This document shows positions 27,294 to 37,063 of a stretch of DNA of 64,000 nt, one piece after another (position 1 is the first letter of the stretch; each line of letters begins with the position of its first letter). Origin of the DNA: Bradyrhizobium japonicum USDA 6 (lineage in GTDB: Bacteria; Pseudomonadota; Alphaproteobacteria; Rhizobiales; Xanthobacteraceae); assembly GCF_000284375.1 (NCBI RefSeq), contig NC_017249.1, forward strand, positions 8,549,001-8,613,000, in the 5' to 3' direction. The translations under genes and the position numbers were made by a program. Under the pieces are notes generated by a model, which worked only from the letters and a program-made list of their open reading frames with translations, did not search any database and was not told the DNA's origin.

Positions 27294-30200
27294 ATGGCTG
27301 GTCGCATGACCGCATTTCGCCGGGTAGGCATCGACGGGCCTGACTATGGCAGCAACGGAGCGCTGTGGCAGGCCTGGCTCGATCTCGGCTCGCAACCCAA
27401 AGCGGCCGACCAACCGCCGCGAAATAGTTCGATCCGAGTGATCTTGCAGGCCGCGCGCGCCGATCAGGTACCCATCCAGGATCAGGCCGACGTCCTGTTC
27501 CAGGAACCGATGTTGCTGGCGATGGCGGCAACAACCGTCGACTTCCGCAACGACCCTGGCTCGGCGCCTTCTATCACGATCGGAAGAGCGCAATTCACGC
27601 CGCTCGCCCTCGCCGATTTGTCGCCGTTGCCGGCGGCGGCCGGCGTGGCTGGACCGCCGCCCCGCCCTTCCCGCTATTCGGATTTGAGGGTGGCGCCGAA
27701 AACCGCATGGCCGCCGCGGCCGGACGGATTCGTCAAGATCGACAACGTATTCGAACTTGCCGCGCCTCAGCTTCGCGCTACACGCGGCCGGATTCCCGTC
27801 GCCTGCGCGCTGGATGCCGAACCGAAACCTAGCGTCGGCTACGCGCTGACCAAACAGCTGTCAATCGAATGGGCGACGCCTGGCGACTACATTCGAATCT
27901 TCGGCGGGCTGTTCATCCGGCGGCGGAAAACCGCAAAGCCCATCCCCGGCCATACCAAGGTCTCGGATGCCATCACCTTCGATCTTACGCCAGACGGAGT
28001 CGAATTCGACGTCCTCGCCCCCAATCCGTTCGGAACCAGCAATGGTGACCGATTGCCGTTGCGCCTTCGTCTGGTTCCGGTGGAAATCGGCAACGGACTG
28101 ACCGGCCTGCAACTGGACCTGATCGATCCAGTTTCGGATTCGGCATCGTTGATCAAATTGAAAGCCGGCCTGAACTGGATGTCGCGCGACCTCACCGATC
28201 GAGGCGGCTGCATCTCGCTGCAGGTCGATACTTCCGCCCTTCCACCGCTGGCCTGGCCGCTTCAGGTCAAAGGTGAACCGGCTGCGCCGGTCTGGGTGTG
28301 CGACAATCCGGCTGCTGTGCCCGGCGCGGATCTGATTCCGTCAATCCGCATGCTTGAAGACGCGGTGGCCGCTCGGCTGCTGACGCGCGAGGACTATGGC
28401 GGCGGCGAACCCGGCGTCGCCGAGCTTACCGGTCACAGGGCCACCCTATCCGCACGCAGGGGGACCGATCCTGTTGTCCTGACCATCACATCGCAAGCCG
28501 AACGTCCGGCCGCGCTGGAAGAAGCTGCCACGGCATCGCCCACTATCCTGCTGACATGGAGCGAGGCCGCCAAGCCGCCGTTCAATCCGGACAAGATAGA
28601 GGTCAAGCCGTTTTCGGGAATTGTCGACGCCTCTCCGCTCGCGGCGCGTCTCGGCGAGGTCTGGGCGGTATCCGGCGCCATCGCCAGCGGGACGCGGCCG
28701 CCCTATGCTTTCATTGCGCTCGAACGCGGCTGGGTTCAGATGCCGCTTCCCCCCGCGCCGAAGCCCGATGATCCACCGCCGGTCAAGCTGCTCGCCGCAG
28801 GCTCAGCGTTCCGCGGCTTCCTTCGGGTTGCGGTCGATGCCGGCGGCTCCACCGCACGTGCCGACGATCCGACGCTGCCGGGTCTGGAAATCGTCGGCGC
28901 GCAAAGCGTCAACGCCACCGTGATCTGGAAGAAGCCGCTCGACACCGCTCTGCCGCGCAGCATCGCCGTTGCGGTAAATGCTGCGGCCGGAACGCTTGAA
29001 GGCGTATTGTGGGCGGGCGAGGCCAGTCCTTCGCCGACCGAAATCTTGCCGCCGCTGGACGCCGGTCCGGCTTCCCTGACCAGCGCTCCAATTGCATTCG
29101 GTGTCAGCGGTCCGACAAACTGGCAAGTCCAGGTGGCCGGCTTCCGTGAAAAAGGCGTTGGGTCGATCAGCTTTAGGCTGCCGCTGTTCCCGTCTGCTGT
29201 GGATCCCCTGCTGGTCTGGCAGCCGCATCAGACCCTTGCGCTGGTCTCATCGGTATCGATGACCAGAACTGCCGAAAGCGCCAAGCGGCCCTCGGCAACA
29301 CGCGAGCTGGTCCCTGCCGAAGTGATCGGCAGCCCGACCACACCGTTGACATTGACTTTCGCCACCGACACCGACGGCAACGCGCTACGGCTGCCGTACA
29401 TCGATACACTGCCGTTGAATACGACGGCCTATGGCGACGGCCGCTGGCGCTGGCCTTGGCCACCGCAGCGGGCCGTGGCGCCCGGGCCGTATCCGTCATC
29501 TCCCGAAGAAAGCGCGGGCGTGGCGCTGGCTTCGCTGACATTGCCGGGCATCGAGTTCACGCCTTCGGCGGATGCAGCCACGCCTGTGTCGAGCAGCCAG
29601 ATGCGGGTGTCACTCCGCTACGACTTGCCGGTGCTCGACGAGCTGTTCGCAGATTCCAAGGCGCCGGAGCCGAAGGTGCCGATTTCCGGTGACGCGAAAT
29701 CGCAAGCCGGATCGTCCGATGCGGCGCCCGAGAGCCCGAAAAGGATCGACACACCGCCAACGGCACTCGATCTGGCGCGGCTATCCGGCGTGTGGTTCGA
29801 AAACGCACGACGATTGGCGCGCGCACGGACCGAAGGCGATCGCGTCGTGCTTCGTGAATTGCAAGATCAAGACCACAAGCCCGTTGTTGAACTTTGGCAT
29901 CGGTTAAGCGGCGTAACCGATGGCATCGTTCGCGGTATCGCAGAGCCGTATGTCTGGAAGCCGCCGACATTCGGTTTCAGTGCTCTGCCTCCGGCACCAA
30001 ACGTTGACGTCCATCTCGGCGCTTATATCCTTGGTAACACTTGGCAGTATGGACCCGCGGCGCTGGCTGGCCTGCCCGACACTAACTTCACAATTCCCAC
30101 GACCGGCAATGAACTGAAGCCCTCGACGGCGCCCGGTCCCGGCCAGATCGAGGTGAAGGGCTTCGCAGCATCTTCTTTCCCCGTCGCCTTCACGTCACCC

Positions 30201-33200
30201 GGTTCAGCGACGCCCGTGACCCAGCCCAACCATCTGCAAGACGCGCGTGGCTTGTCGCTCGCGTTGGTTCCGGATCTGACTTCGCCTCTTCAAACTAGCC
30301 GGACCGCGGCGCTGCGTGCGGCGCCCGACGACCTGGCCCTGGTGCTGGCAACGTTGCGCAAGCCGGTCAAAGTCATGGTCGGTGACGTCGGTTGCAGTTT
30401 CTGGTTCCGTGACCTGCCGCTCAAGACGGACGCCGGCCAGCTGACCTTCGATACCTCCGGTGGTCTTGAAACCGGACTCGGGCCCGATCCCGCCGCCATC
30501 AATCGCAACCGGGTCACACGCACGGTGTACGAATGGGGTTTCTTCGGTCCGCAAGAAGAGAGACCGCCGGGGGGGAAATCGTGGAACCAGAAAAAACCAA
30601 AGCGCGGTCGGTTTGAGTTCGACTTGGCTGGTCCTTTGTCCGCCCGACCGTTACGTCTGCTCAGTGTTGACATCGCTTCCGCTGGCGGTGTGCTGCAGTT
30701 CGAATTGCTGGCTTCCGTGCAATACAAGTCGCCTCCTTCCGACGACAATGACACCGCGCCGTTCGCCGCCGAAGCGATCTATGCGACCGGCAATCTTGTG
30801 CGGCTGACGTTTGGGCCCGGATCGATGCCGGACGGTAGTCTCGCCCTGACCAAGATGATTCGGATCGAAATCAAGGATCCTTCGGATCCGACCATGGTCT
30901 CCGACCCGTTCGTTCCGCCGTCCAAGGTTGATCCAAAACCCGGCGACAAACCGAAGTCGGTTTCTCTGGTGTCGGATGTTGAGGTACATCACGGGCCCAA
31001 TCAGGCTGCCTCGAAGACCTCGAAAACACGCTTGAGCCTCGATTTCCATTTCACCCGGGACGTCCAGAACAGTAAACCCGACATCGCGTCCGCCAACCTT
31101 CGTGTGCGTCTGTTCGGACAGGACTGCAATCTCGACACCACTGATGCGGGCTTCAATCCGCCCGGATTGACCGCGTCATTCAGCGCTTCGCCGGTAGAAG
31201 GCATCCTGAACCTCAAGAAGATGGAACTGATCTGGCCGGAGCGCGGCGGTCCGATGCTTTATCTCGCCGACGGCGACCTCACCGTTCCGCTACGCAACGC
31301 GAATAGCCCGCCAGTTTTCAAGCGCAACTTTACCAACGGTACGCTGCAATGGCTTGGCCTCGGATCTCGCCCCGCCGATGGGGCGGAATCGATCGATCAC
31401 GAAACCGGGGTGGTCACGATCGAAGTCAAGGACAAGATCGCCGGCCCGGTCGACGGGCAGCAACCTCCGATGCTTTTCCGCGGCTTCCATCTGCCGGCCG
31501 GGACGTTGCAGGGGGTGGTGGCCGTCGTATTCCCGAAAGGACATGCCGTCGAAGGCCAGAAATGGCCGACATGGCCAACCCCTGCGCTCGGCTCGGCCTT
31601 GGTCGAATTCGCGTTTGACGCCGATACGTCGACATCGCCGCAACGGATCACCGCCATCCGGCATCGTCACAGCGGCGCCGCGGCAGTTGACGGCAACCCG
31701 GTGCGCTGGACCTCGCGGTTGTTGTTCGACGCCGCATTTGCGGCGCCGGGCCTCGACATCAGTTCGGTTTCGTGGCCCGTCGGCTACGCGACGCCGAGCC
31801 GCGTCACGTTCGATCCCGATTCCTCCGTGCCGGGGGACTGGCCGGCAACGCTGACCATGCGTGGCAGCGGCGACCCGCTTGCAAAGCTGATGCTCGCGCA
31901 CAAGGTACAACCGCGGCTTTGCGCACATGAATTGCCGACGGACATCCTTGTTGCCAACGGGAACGCCGTGCTCCTTGGCAGGTCGTGGTCGTTCCGAGCT
32001 GTCGTCGATCACACATTGACACCCGTGAAGGGAGCGTGGCCGGGTGCGCCAGCCACGCTGGCGAACACTCCGCTGATATGGACGTCAATCGATGAAGTCA
32101 TTATGTTCGACATGCACGGGCTCATTGCGGCGGCAAATCTGCAGCCGGATCCGGCGCGAGATCGATACGCATTCCTCGCGCGCTACAAGGACTCCGCGCT
32201 GGACGCCGATGTCCGCATAGCCGGCGTGGTTCGCCGCGCGCTTGCTGATGCAGGCTTCCCCGTTGAATATGTCATGCAGGCGCTGAAAGGGACCGTCGCA
32301 CCGGACTCGCTCGTTCTCACCGGCGCTGCACTGACCGAAGTCGTGACGTCGCTGGAAACGCCGAACCGAGGCGTCGTGCTTGTCCCCCAATGGATCCTGC
32401 CATGGTCGCCCCTGTCCAGTTCTCCGGGGGGAGACGCGAACGGCGAGGCCGCCCTTGGTGCGCTGAAAGCCTGTCCGCAAACCCACACCGACAACGGCGA
32501 TCGCGTTTACAATATTGCTCTGTATGACGCGACAGCCGGCACGCCACGGTCGCTGGAGGGACCGCCGCCCAGTTCGTGTGCGGTTCAGGACGGAACGCAA
32601 AGTCTGCTTGAAACACTGATGTCTTCCATCGTGGGCGGCGGCAAGGCCCGCGCGATGGTCGCCGTCGATCAGGCCATGCTAGTGCCAAAGACCGCGGCCG
32701 TTCCCCCGCTGTCCCGGCCGCTTTTCCCGCGCACGCTGCTGGCGTTGAGTGCGGTGGCGGAAGCCTACGGCAAGGCGCTGAGCAGCAATCCCGTGCCACC
32801 ATTTGTCCGGCGGATCAGTTGCTTGACGGCACGGGAGGTACCCCTTGACGGTGTCCGTGCTTCTGGCGAGGTCAGGTTTACGGTGACGGCATGGCCCCCG
32901 AATTCGCCGCCCCTCGATCCTGCCGCGCCGGCGGTGACACTTATCGTGACCGACGCAGCATCGGTGCAAAATGACTTTCTTCCCGCCGCGCTTGCCGCCA
33001 CGCTGGTCGATTCCGCCAGCAACCAGGTGGTCCTTGACGGCAAGCAACGCGCCGATGCGTCGATGCGCGCATTCGGGTTGAGCGCGAATCCGCGGGTTCT
33101 GATACTCGCCAGCGTCGACAGCAGCTACTTGACGATTCACGATCCTAAATCGTCTCGCGATCCGGATTCGCCGTCGCGGATTCCGCCACCGCACGTTTCG

Positions 33201-35426
33201 TGGCTGGTTACGCAGCCCGCGATGCCGCTCATGAAGGAGCAGCGGCCGCACGTTTTGCGAAGACTGTCCGATACGATCTATGCCTCGCCGGCACTGGGTT
33301 GGCCGCTGGTTACCCGTGCCGATGACACCGCGAAAGCGCAGGTCAGTCTTGGCGAGGAAGAAGTTCGCCGCAACGAGCAGCACGCCTGGGCGGGGCGCGT
33401 GCGGGGCTTGGCATGGCCAGCAATCGCATGGAACCGCAGCGCGATTGCGGATGACGAGATCCAGCACGACCCGACCGGCGCTCCTGACCAGACTGTTGAA
33501 GGCGGCTATCTCCCGGCCGATGCCGCAGAAATGCGCGAGAGCGCCTTCATCACGGCCGGACAACGGGTTGCATTCCGTCGCCGTGCCGCAAAGAGTCTGC
33601 GCGCCCCACCCGACCGGCATTCCGTGCTGGCTCCTCCGCGAGCCCGCGCGCCGACCATTGACGCGATCGCCGCGGCGTTCGGTCAGGCTCGAAATCCGCT
33701 GCCTGAAGCCGCCAAATCGGCGGACCGTGCCGGTCTCGCGCCGATGCTTCCGGGCGCGATCGAAGCCACTGTCACCGGACAACGGCCTGGTGTCATGCTC
33801 TCGCAGTTTGAGGGCGTACTGCTGACATCGTTCATGGTGCCGTTCGACAAGGATTTCAGCCGGTTCGGTCGCCCGGCCTGGCGTGGACCCCTAACCCTAC
33901 GCCAGGTTCGAGCCCCGCGATCATCGGCGCTCCCCGAAATCTCCGACCTGGCGATCCGGCGCAAGACTTACCTCTCGATGGACGAGATCGATGGCGCGAA
34001 GAATCTGAAAGCCTTCAAGGTTGTCGCGGGGCCGGCGCAAGTCGTACGCTTCGATCGCCACCTGACAGGCGATACGCGGAGCCCACATGCCGTGACGATC
34101 CGCGTGGAGAATCCAGATCACGGGCGTCTTTCGGCCGATTGGGACGGAAGACTCCGCCTGATCGCAACCGTGCCAACTGATCTGACCGGGCCCGATCCCG
34201 CCGCTCACGTCGCACTGGCACGGATCGGCCTCCTGCCTTCACAGACCGAGAAGCGGCGTCCACGGGTTGAGCTCAGGGTTGGGGACATCATTGTCGTATT
34301 CACCCAAATGATTTGGGCACCGCTTCCTTCAAGCGGACCCAGACCAACACGCTTGATGATCGATTTCATCGTCGAGGGACCGGCGCGTGACGCGGCGCAG
34401 GCAGCCGTCGCGCAGGCGCTTCGCGATTCCTCGGCAGACACACCGGTACGGATAACGATCCGCGGCACGCGGCCCAATCAGGCGAATGAAGGCGATCCGT
34501 CGATAAATGGATCCGGCTCTGCACAGCTTGAAACCGGAACCGTCAATCAGCTTCTGCCCGGTCCGCCGCATGTTCTGGTTTTCGACCTGCCGCACATCCC
34601 GAGCCGGCAGCGATGGCTGCCAGTCAAGACGTTCACGCTGGCGTTCGGCGATCCGGCCTATGATCGCGAACTCGGCGGCCCAACGTCCAGCAATCAGGTC
34701 GGTATCGGAGACGTACCGCACGTCCTTGCGGTCGATCGGGCCGAATATGATCCTGCCGCGACGATCCATTTGGCGTTCTGGAAGCGGCAAAAAGGCCTCA
34801 ACACGAAGGTCGAAAAGCCTGCGGGCTCCTGGGCGTTGATCGTTCAGGTCGTGCCGGGCGACGGCGGACCGTCGCGATCACTGCAAATCGCGGCGACCGA
34901 GGCCAAACCCTCGAACCCCAAATTCCCTGGTTCGCGTTATGTCGTGGAAGGTTGCGAAATCTATGCGATTCCGCTCTCCGCGCTGCGAGAGCCCGTTGAT
35001 CCGAAAAGCCCGTCGGCCGACGTGCCCGCAAAATTGAAGGCGGGTGACCGGTTGCAGGTCACGGTGAACAACGAAGCAGCCGACAAAGAACAACTGACAC
35101 TTAATGTCGGCGTCATTGCCCAACCGGTGCTACCACCGCCGGCCGCCACGTATGGGCTCGCAACCCTGCAACGTGTGGACGCTGCCGTCGGCACAACGCT
35201 GTTTGCGACGGCGCCACTGCCCCAAGCGATCGAGTATCCCGATCTGCTCAGCGACTTGGTCGCAGGTCACGTTCGCCGGCGCGGAATGTTTCTCTGGCCG
35301 TTTGCCGGCAACGGACCGGCAGGAGCGGATTCGGGTCACGCGTTCGGATTTCTCGTCAAGGTGGATCGAACAGGCGGCGGCCAGCTGCCTTCGGCCAAGG
35401 CTGACTTCGAGAAATCCGAGAGCTGA
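27294..35426 (+). CDS. Second giant protein, 2,710 residues, unknown family
   Basis: Starts at ATG 27294, 2 bp after the stop of the first giant gene and behind AGGGACG, so translation is probably coupled. It begins MAGRMTAFRRVGIDGPDYGS with no signal peptide or transmembrane helix. The composition resembles the C-terminal half of the first giant: Pro/Asp/Ala-rich beta-type sequence with few cysteines (FIALERGWVQMPLPPAPKPD, SFRLPLFPSAVDPLLVWQPH). Charged linkers are present, for example near 790-820 (SKAPEPKVPISGDAKSQAGS). The C-terminus is compact (LVAGHVRRRGMFLWPFAGNG, HAFGFLVKVDRTGGG). I see no catalytic motif. The uninterrupted 8.1 kb frame shows strong selection, in contrast with the broken genes elsewhere. 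It likely acts with the first giant as a complex. Confidence 0.85.
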   Translation: MAGRMTAFRRVGIDGPDYGSNGALWQAWLDLGSQPKAADQPPRNSSIRVILQAARADQVPIQDQADVLFQEPMLLAMAATTVDFRNDPGSAPSITIGRAQFTPLALADLSPLPAAAGVAGPPPRPSRYSDLRVAPKTAWPPRPDGFVKIDNVFELAAPQLRATRGRIPVACALDAEPKPSVGYALTKQLSIEWATPGDYIRIFGGLFIRRRKTAKPIPGHTKVSDAITFDLTPDGVEFDVLAPNPFGTSNGDRLPLRLRLVPVEIGNGLTGLQLDLIDPVSDSASLIKLKAGLNWMSRDLTDRGGCISLQVDTSALPPLAWPLQVKGEPAAPVWVCDNPAAVPGADLIPSIRMLEDAVAARLLTREDYGGGEPGVAELTGHRATLSARRGTDPVVLTITSQAERPAALEEAATASPTILLTWSEAAKPPFNPDKIEVKPFSGIVDASPLAARLGEVWAVSGAIASGTRPPYAFIALERGWVQMPLPPAPKPDDPPPVKLLAAGSAFRGFLRVAVDAGGSTARADDPTLPGLEIVGAQSVNATVIWKKPLDTALPRSIAVAVNAAAGTLEGVLWAGEASPSPTEILPPLDAGPASLTSAPIAFGVSGPTNWQVQVAGFREKGVGSISFRLPLFPSAVDPLLVWQPHQTLALVSSVSMTRTAESAKRPSATRELVPAEVIGSPTTPLTLTFATDTDGNALRLPYIDTLPLNTTAYGDGRWRWPWPPQRAVAPGPYPSSPEESAGVALASLTLPGIEFTPSADAATPVSSSQMRVSLRYDLPVLDELFADSKAPEPKVPISGDAKSQAGSSDAAPESPKRIDTPPTALDLARLSGVWFENARRLARARTEGDRVVLRELQDQDHKPVVELWHRLSGVTDGIVRGIAEPYVWKPPTFGFSALPPAPNVDVHLGAYILGNTWQYGPAALAGLPDTNFTIPTTGNELKPSTAPGPGQIEVKGFAASSFPVAFTSPGSATPVTQPNHLQDARGLSLALVPDLTSPLQTSRTAALRAAPDDLALVLATLRKPVKVMVGDVGCSFWFRDLPLKTDAGQLTFDTSGGLETGLGPDPAAINRNRVTRTVYEWGFFGPQEERPPGGKSWNQKKPKRGRFEFDLAGPLSARPLRLLSVDIASAGGVLQFELLASVQYKSPPSDDNDTAPFAAEAIYATGNLVRLTFGPGSMPDGSLALTKMIRIEIKDPSDPTMVSDPFVPPSKVDPKPGDKPKSVSLVSDVEVHHGPNQAASKTSKTRLSLDFHFTRDVQNSKPDIASANLRVRLFGQDCNLDTTDAGFNPPGLTASFSASPVEGILNLKKMELIWPERGGPMLYLADGDLTVPLRNANSPPVFKRNFTNGTLQWLGLGSRPADGAESIDHETGVVTIEVKDKIAGPVDGQQPPMLFRGFHLPAGTLQGVVAVVFPKGHAVEGQKWPTWPTPALGSALVEFAFDADTSTSPQRITAIRHRHSGAAAVDGNPVRWTSRLLFDAAFAAPGLDISSVSWPVGYATPSRVTFDPDSSVPGDWPATLTMRGSGDPLAKLMLAHKVQPRLCAHELPTDILVANGNAVLLGRSWSFRAVVDHTLTPVKGAWPGAPATLANTPLIWTSIDEVIMFDMHGLIAAANLQPDPARDRYAFLARYKDSALDADVRIAGVVRRALADAGFPVEYVMQALKGTVAPDSLVLTGAALTEVVTSLETPNRGVVLVPQWILPWSPLSSSPGGDANGEAALGALKACPQTHTDNGDRVYNIALYDATAGTPRSLEGPPPSSCAVQDGTQSLLETLMSSIVGGGKARAMVAVDQAMLVPKTAAVPPLSRPLFPRTLLALSAVAEAYGKALSSNPVPPFVRRISCLTAREVPLDGVRASGEVRFTVTAWPPNSPPLDPAAPAVTLIVTDAASVQNDFLPAALAATLVDSASNQVVLDGKQRADASMRAFGLSANPRVLILASVDSSYLTIHDPKSSRDPDSPSRIPPPHVSWLVTQPAMPLMKEQRPHVLRRLSDTIYASPALGWPLVTRADDTAKAQVSLGEEEVRRNEQHAWAGRVRGLAWPAIAWNRSAIADDEIQHDPTGAPDQTVEGGYLPADAAEMRESAFITAGQRVAFRRRAAKSLRAPPDRHSVLAPPRARAPTIDAIAAAFGQARNPLPEAAKSADRAGLAPMLPGAIEATVTGQRPGVMLSQFEGVLLTSFMVPFDKDFSRFGRPAWRGPLTLRQVRAPRSSALPEISDLAIRRKTYLSMDEIDGAKNLKAFKVVAGPAQVVRFDRHLTGDTRSPHAVTIRVENPDHGRLSADWDGRLRLIATVPTDLTGPDPAAHVALARIGLLPSQTEKRRPRVELRVGDIIVVFTQMIWAPLPSSGPRPTRLMIDFIVEGPARDAAQAAVAQALRDSSADTPVRITIRGTRPNQANEGDPSINGSGSAQLETGTVNQLLPGPPHVLVFDLPHIPSRQRWLPVKTFTLAFGDPAYDRELGGPTSSNQVGIGDVPHVLAVDRAEYDPAATIHLAFWKRQKGLNTKVEKPAGSWALIVQVVPGDGGPSRSLQIAATEAKPSNPKFPGSRYVVEGCEIYAIPLSALREPVDPKSPSADVPAKLKAGDRLQVTVNNEAADKEQLTLNVGVIAQPVLPPPAATYGLATLQRVDAAVGTTLFATAPLPQAIEYPDLLSDLVAGHVRRRGMFLWPFAGNGPAGADSGHAFGFLVKVDRTGGGQLPSAKADFEKSES

Positions 35427-35544
35427 TCGGAAGGATGGCCGGCGTGCCGATTCGAATACCATCGCATGCCTGCGTACGTCTTCTACGTCGTCGTAAATGA
35501 CATTGCTTCGATCTGTTTTTTAACTGAGCACATAACGAGGTAAA

Positions 35545-36156
35545 ATGACATACGATCGTACCAAGGCGCTCGCGTACGCCCGCAAGTATTGGACGAAGTC
35601 ATGCTCTGATGGATACATCGGCGTTCGCGAAGCAACTCCTTACGTTAAGGTTCCGAACGGGACCATCTTCGTCCGCACTGACACTAACGAAACAGCGCGC
35701 CGACCAGATGGGATGGAGATCGACAATGTCGATGATTGCGCCCACTTTCTCTCATGCTGCCTTGGACATGAGGCAAACGAGGCCGGCGGCGGACTGCCAA
35801 TACGCCGGGATTTCCCGTCTGCGATCTATGGGGTCATCAGCGCCCGTCGATTGTTCAGCACACTGACCGAGGACGGATTGATCGAAACAATACTCGAAAA
35901 GGCAAATCACACGCAAACTGCGAACAAGCTTTCTCAACTCGCCGCCGGAGATTTGATCTTTTATTGGGATCCATCGGCGAATGCATATGGTCATTCCGCG
36001 ATGTATCTCGCTGATGCAAAGAAACGAATTGCATGTCATACGCGATGCCGATGCGATCAAACCAACGAAACCGGCCAGGAATGGGATAGCGTCGCTATTA
36101 CCAATGTCAGCTACACGCTAGCGCGAGTGCGTGACACGGCGCCTCTGGTTGCATAG
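35545..36156 (+). CDS. Amidase_6 / NlpC-P60-like cysteine hydrolase
   Basis: A 203-residue protein from ATG 35545 behind a good ribosome site (CGAGGTAAA), 118 bp after the second giant. It resembles the putative amidase domain (Amidase_6) of papain-like peptidoglycan hydrolases: RTKALAYARKYWTKSC at the start, a DDCAHFLSCCLG block with the candidate nucleophile Cys65, then GDLIFYW and YGHSAMYL with the candidate His150, and IACHTR near 165. No signal peptide is visible, so it would need another export route or act inside the cell. The position directly behind the giant genes suggests it works with them, perhaps opening peptidoglycan or cleaving an amide bond in a partner. Family assignment comes from motif pattern only. 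Confidence 0.7.
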   Translation: MTYDRTKALAYARKYWTKSCSDGYIGVREATPYVKVPNGTIFVRTDTNETARRPDGMEIDNVDDCAHFLSCCLGHEANEAGGGLPIRRDFPSAIYGVISARRLFSTLTEDGLIETILEKANHTQTANKLSQLAAGDLIFYWDPSANAYGHSAMYLADAKKRIACHTRCRCDQTNETGQEWDSVAITNVSYTLARVRDTAPLVA

Positions 36157-36322
36157 CGTTCCGTAGACCGGCTGCCCTCGGTTCACTCGTAGCGCCCGCA
36201 GGCTCCGGAATACGATAAGCATGTGTTCAGCAGAGGGCGTGCATGATAAGGTCCACAACTACCGCGATGGCCGTTGGTCGGGTAGGACTGGCCGGCTTTC
36301 GTCGGAGATCCGGGGATAGACA

Positions 36323-37063
36323 ATGGGACGGCTACGAATTCTCGCGCTTCTTCCAGTTGTGTATTGCTCATCAATCGTTTCGCTCCGCGCGCAGGACGAG
36401 CAATGCCGAACGAGCCCAGAACCGCAGTGCCAGTGTGCGTGCCGTGAGGTACGGTCGATCGCATCGTTCGCGCCGCGAGGGACGTGCCGGATCATCGAAC
36501 CGGGCGGCGGCGCATGCCAGCTTCGCTGGTTCGATGCTGCGCGCGGCAACGACGAAAAGCTCACTGATCCGAATCGAGCCGGGGCAACGCAGCGTCAATT
36601 TCTGGATCGCGTGCGCAGCGGCAGCCTGTCGGTCAGAACAAGGGACACAGCATATCTCCGCGTCGATTTTCTTGAAGAGAAAGTGAAGAGCAGCGACATC
36701 AAATTGCCGCCTGAGCCAACGCCCTTGGAGACAGCCGCCGCCTATCTCGCCATCGATCCGAACAAGCTCGAGCCAGAACCGCTCCTCATCAGCCTTCTGA
36801 TCTTGTTGGGACCAGCCGTGTCGGGCCAGGCAGGCGACGCCGTGGCAGCGGCGCTGGTGGACTACCTTGCCAACAACCCCAAGATGATTCTTGCCCGCTT
36901 TCAGGCCGAAAAACCAGAGGTCATTTCGGACAAGGCTGGTTCCTTTGAGTTCGTCGACATGAGCGCACGCGGCTGTCTCGAGTTAGTGGTCCGCGGCGAG
37001 AAACCCGTCACGTTAATGGTCAAGTCTCCCAGAGCCGTAGGACGCACCCGATGCCGCGAATAG
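36323..37063 (+). CDS. Exported cysteine-containing protein of unknown function
   Basis: A 246-residue protein with a signal peptide at residues 1-23 (MGRLRILALLPVVYCSSIVS, cleavage likely after LRA). The mature N-terminus has a cysteine cluster (EQCRTSPEPQCQCACREVRS) followed by GTCRII and GACQLRW, consistent with a disulfide-linked periplasmic domain. A hydrophobic helix lies near 150-180 (LLISLLILLGPAVSGQAGDA). The last part (GCLELVVRGEKPVTLMVKSP) is beta-type. It overlaps the start of the following hydrolase gene by 13 bp, so the two form an operon. It may be a chaperone, inhibitor or partner of the hydrolase. No family was recognised. Confidence 0.7.
   Translation: MGRLRILALLPVVYCSSIVSLRAQDEQCRTSPEPQCQCACREVRSIASFAPRGTCRIIEPGGGACQLRWFDAARGNDEKLTDPNRAGATQRQFLDRVRSGSLSVRTRDTAYLRVDFLEEKVKSSDIKLPPEPTPLETAAAYLAIDPNKLEPEPLLISLLILLGPAVSGQAGDAVAAALVDYLANNPKMILARFQAEKPEVISDKAGSFEFVDMSARGCLELVVRGEKPVTLMVKSPRAVGRTRCRE

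Noticed and set aside
32679..33782. A 367-codon minus-strand frame inside the second giant gene
   Set aside because: Antisense shadow of the giant gene, no motif.
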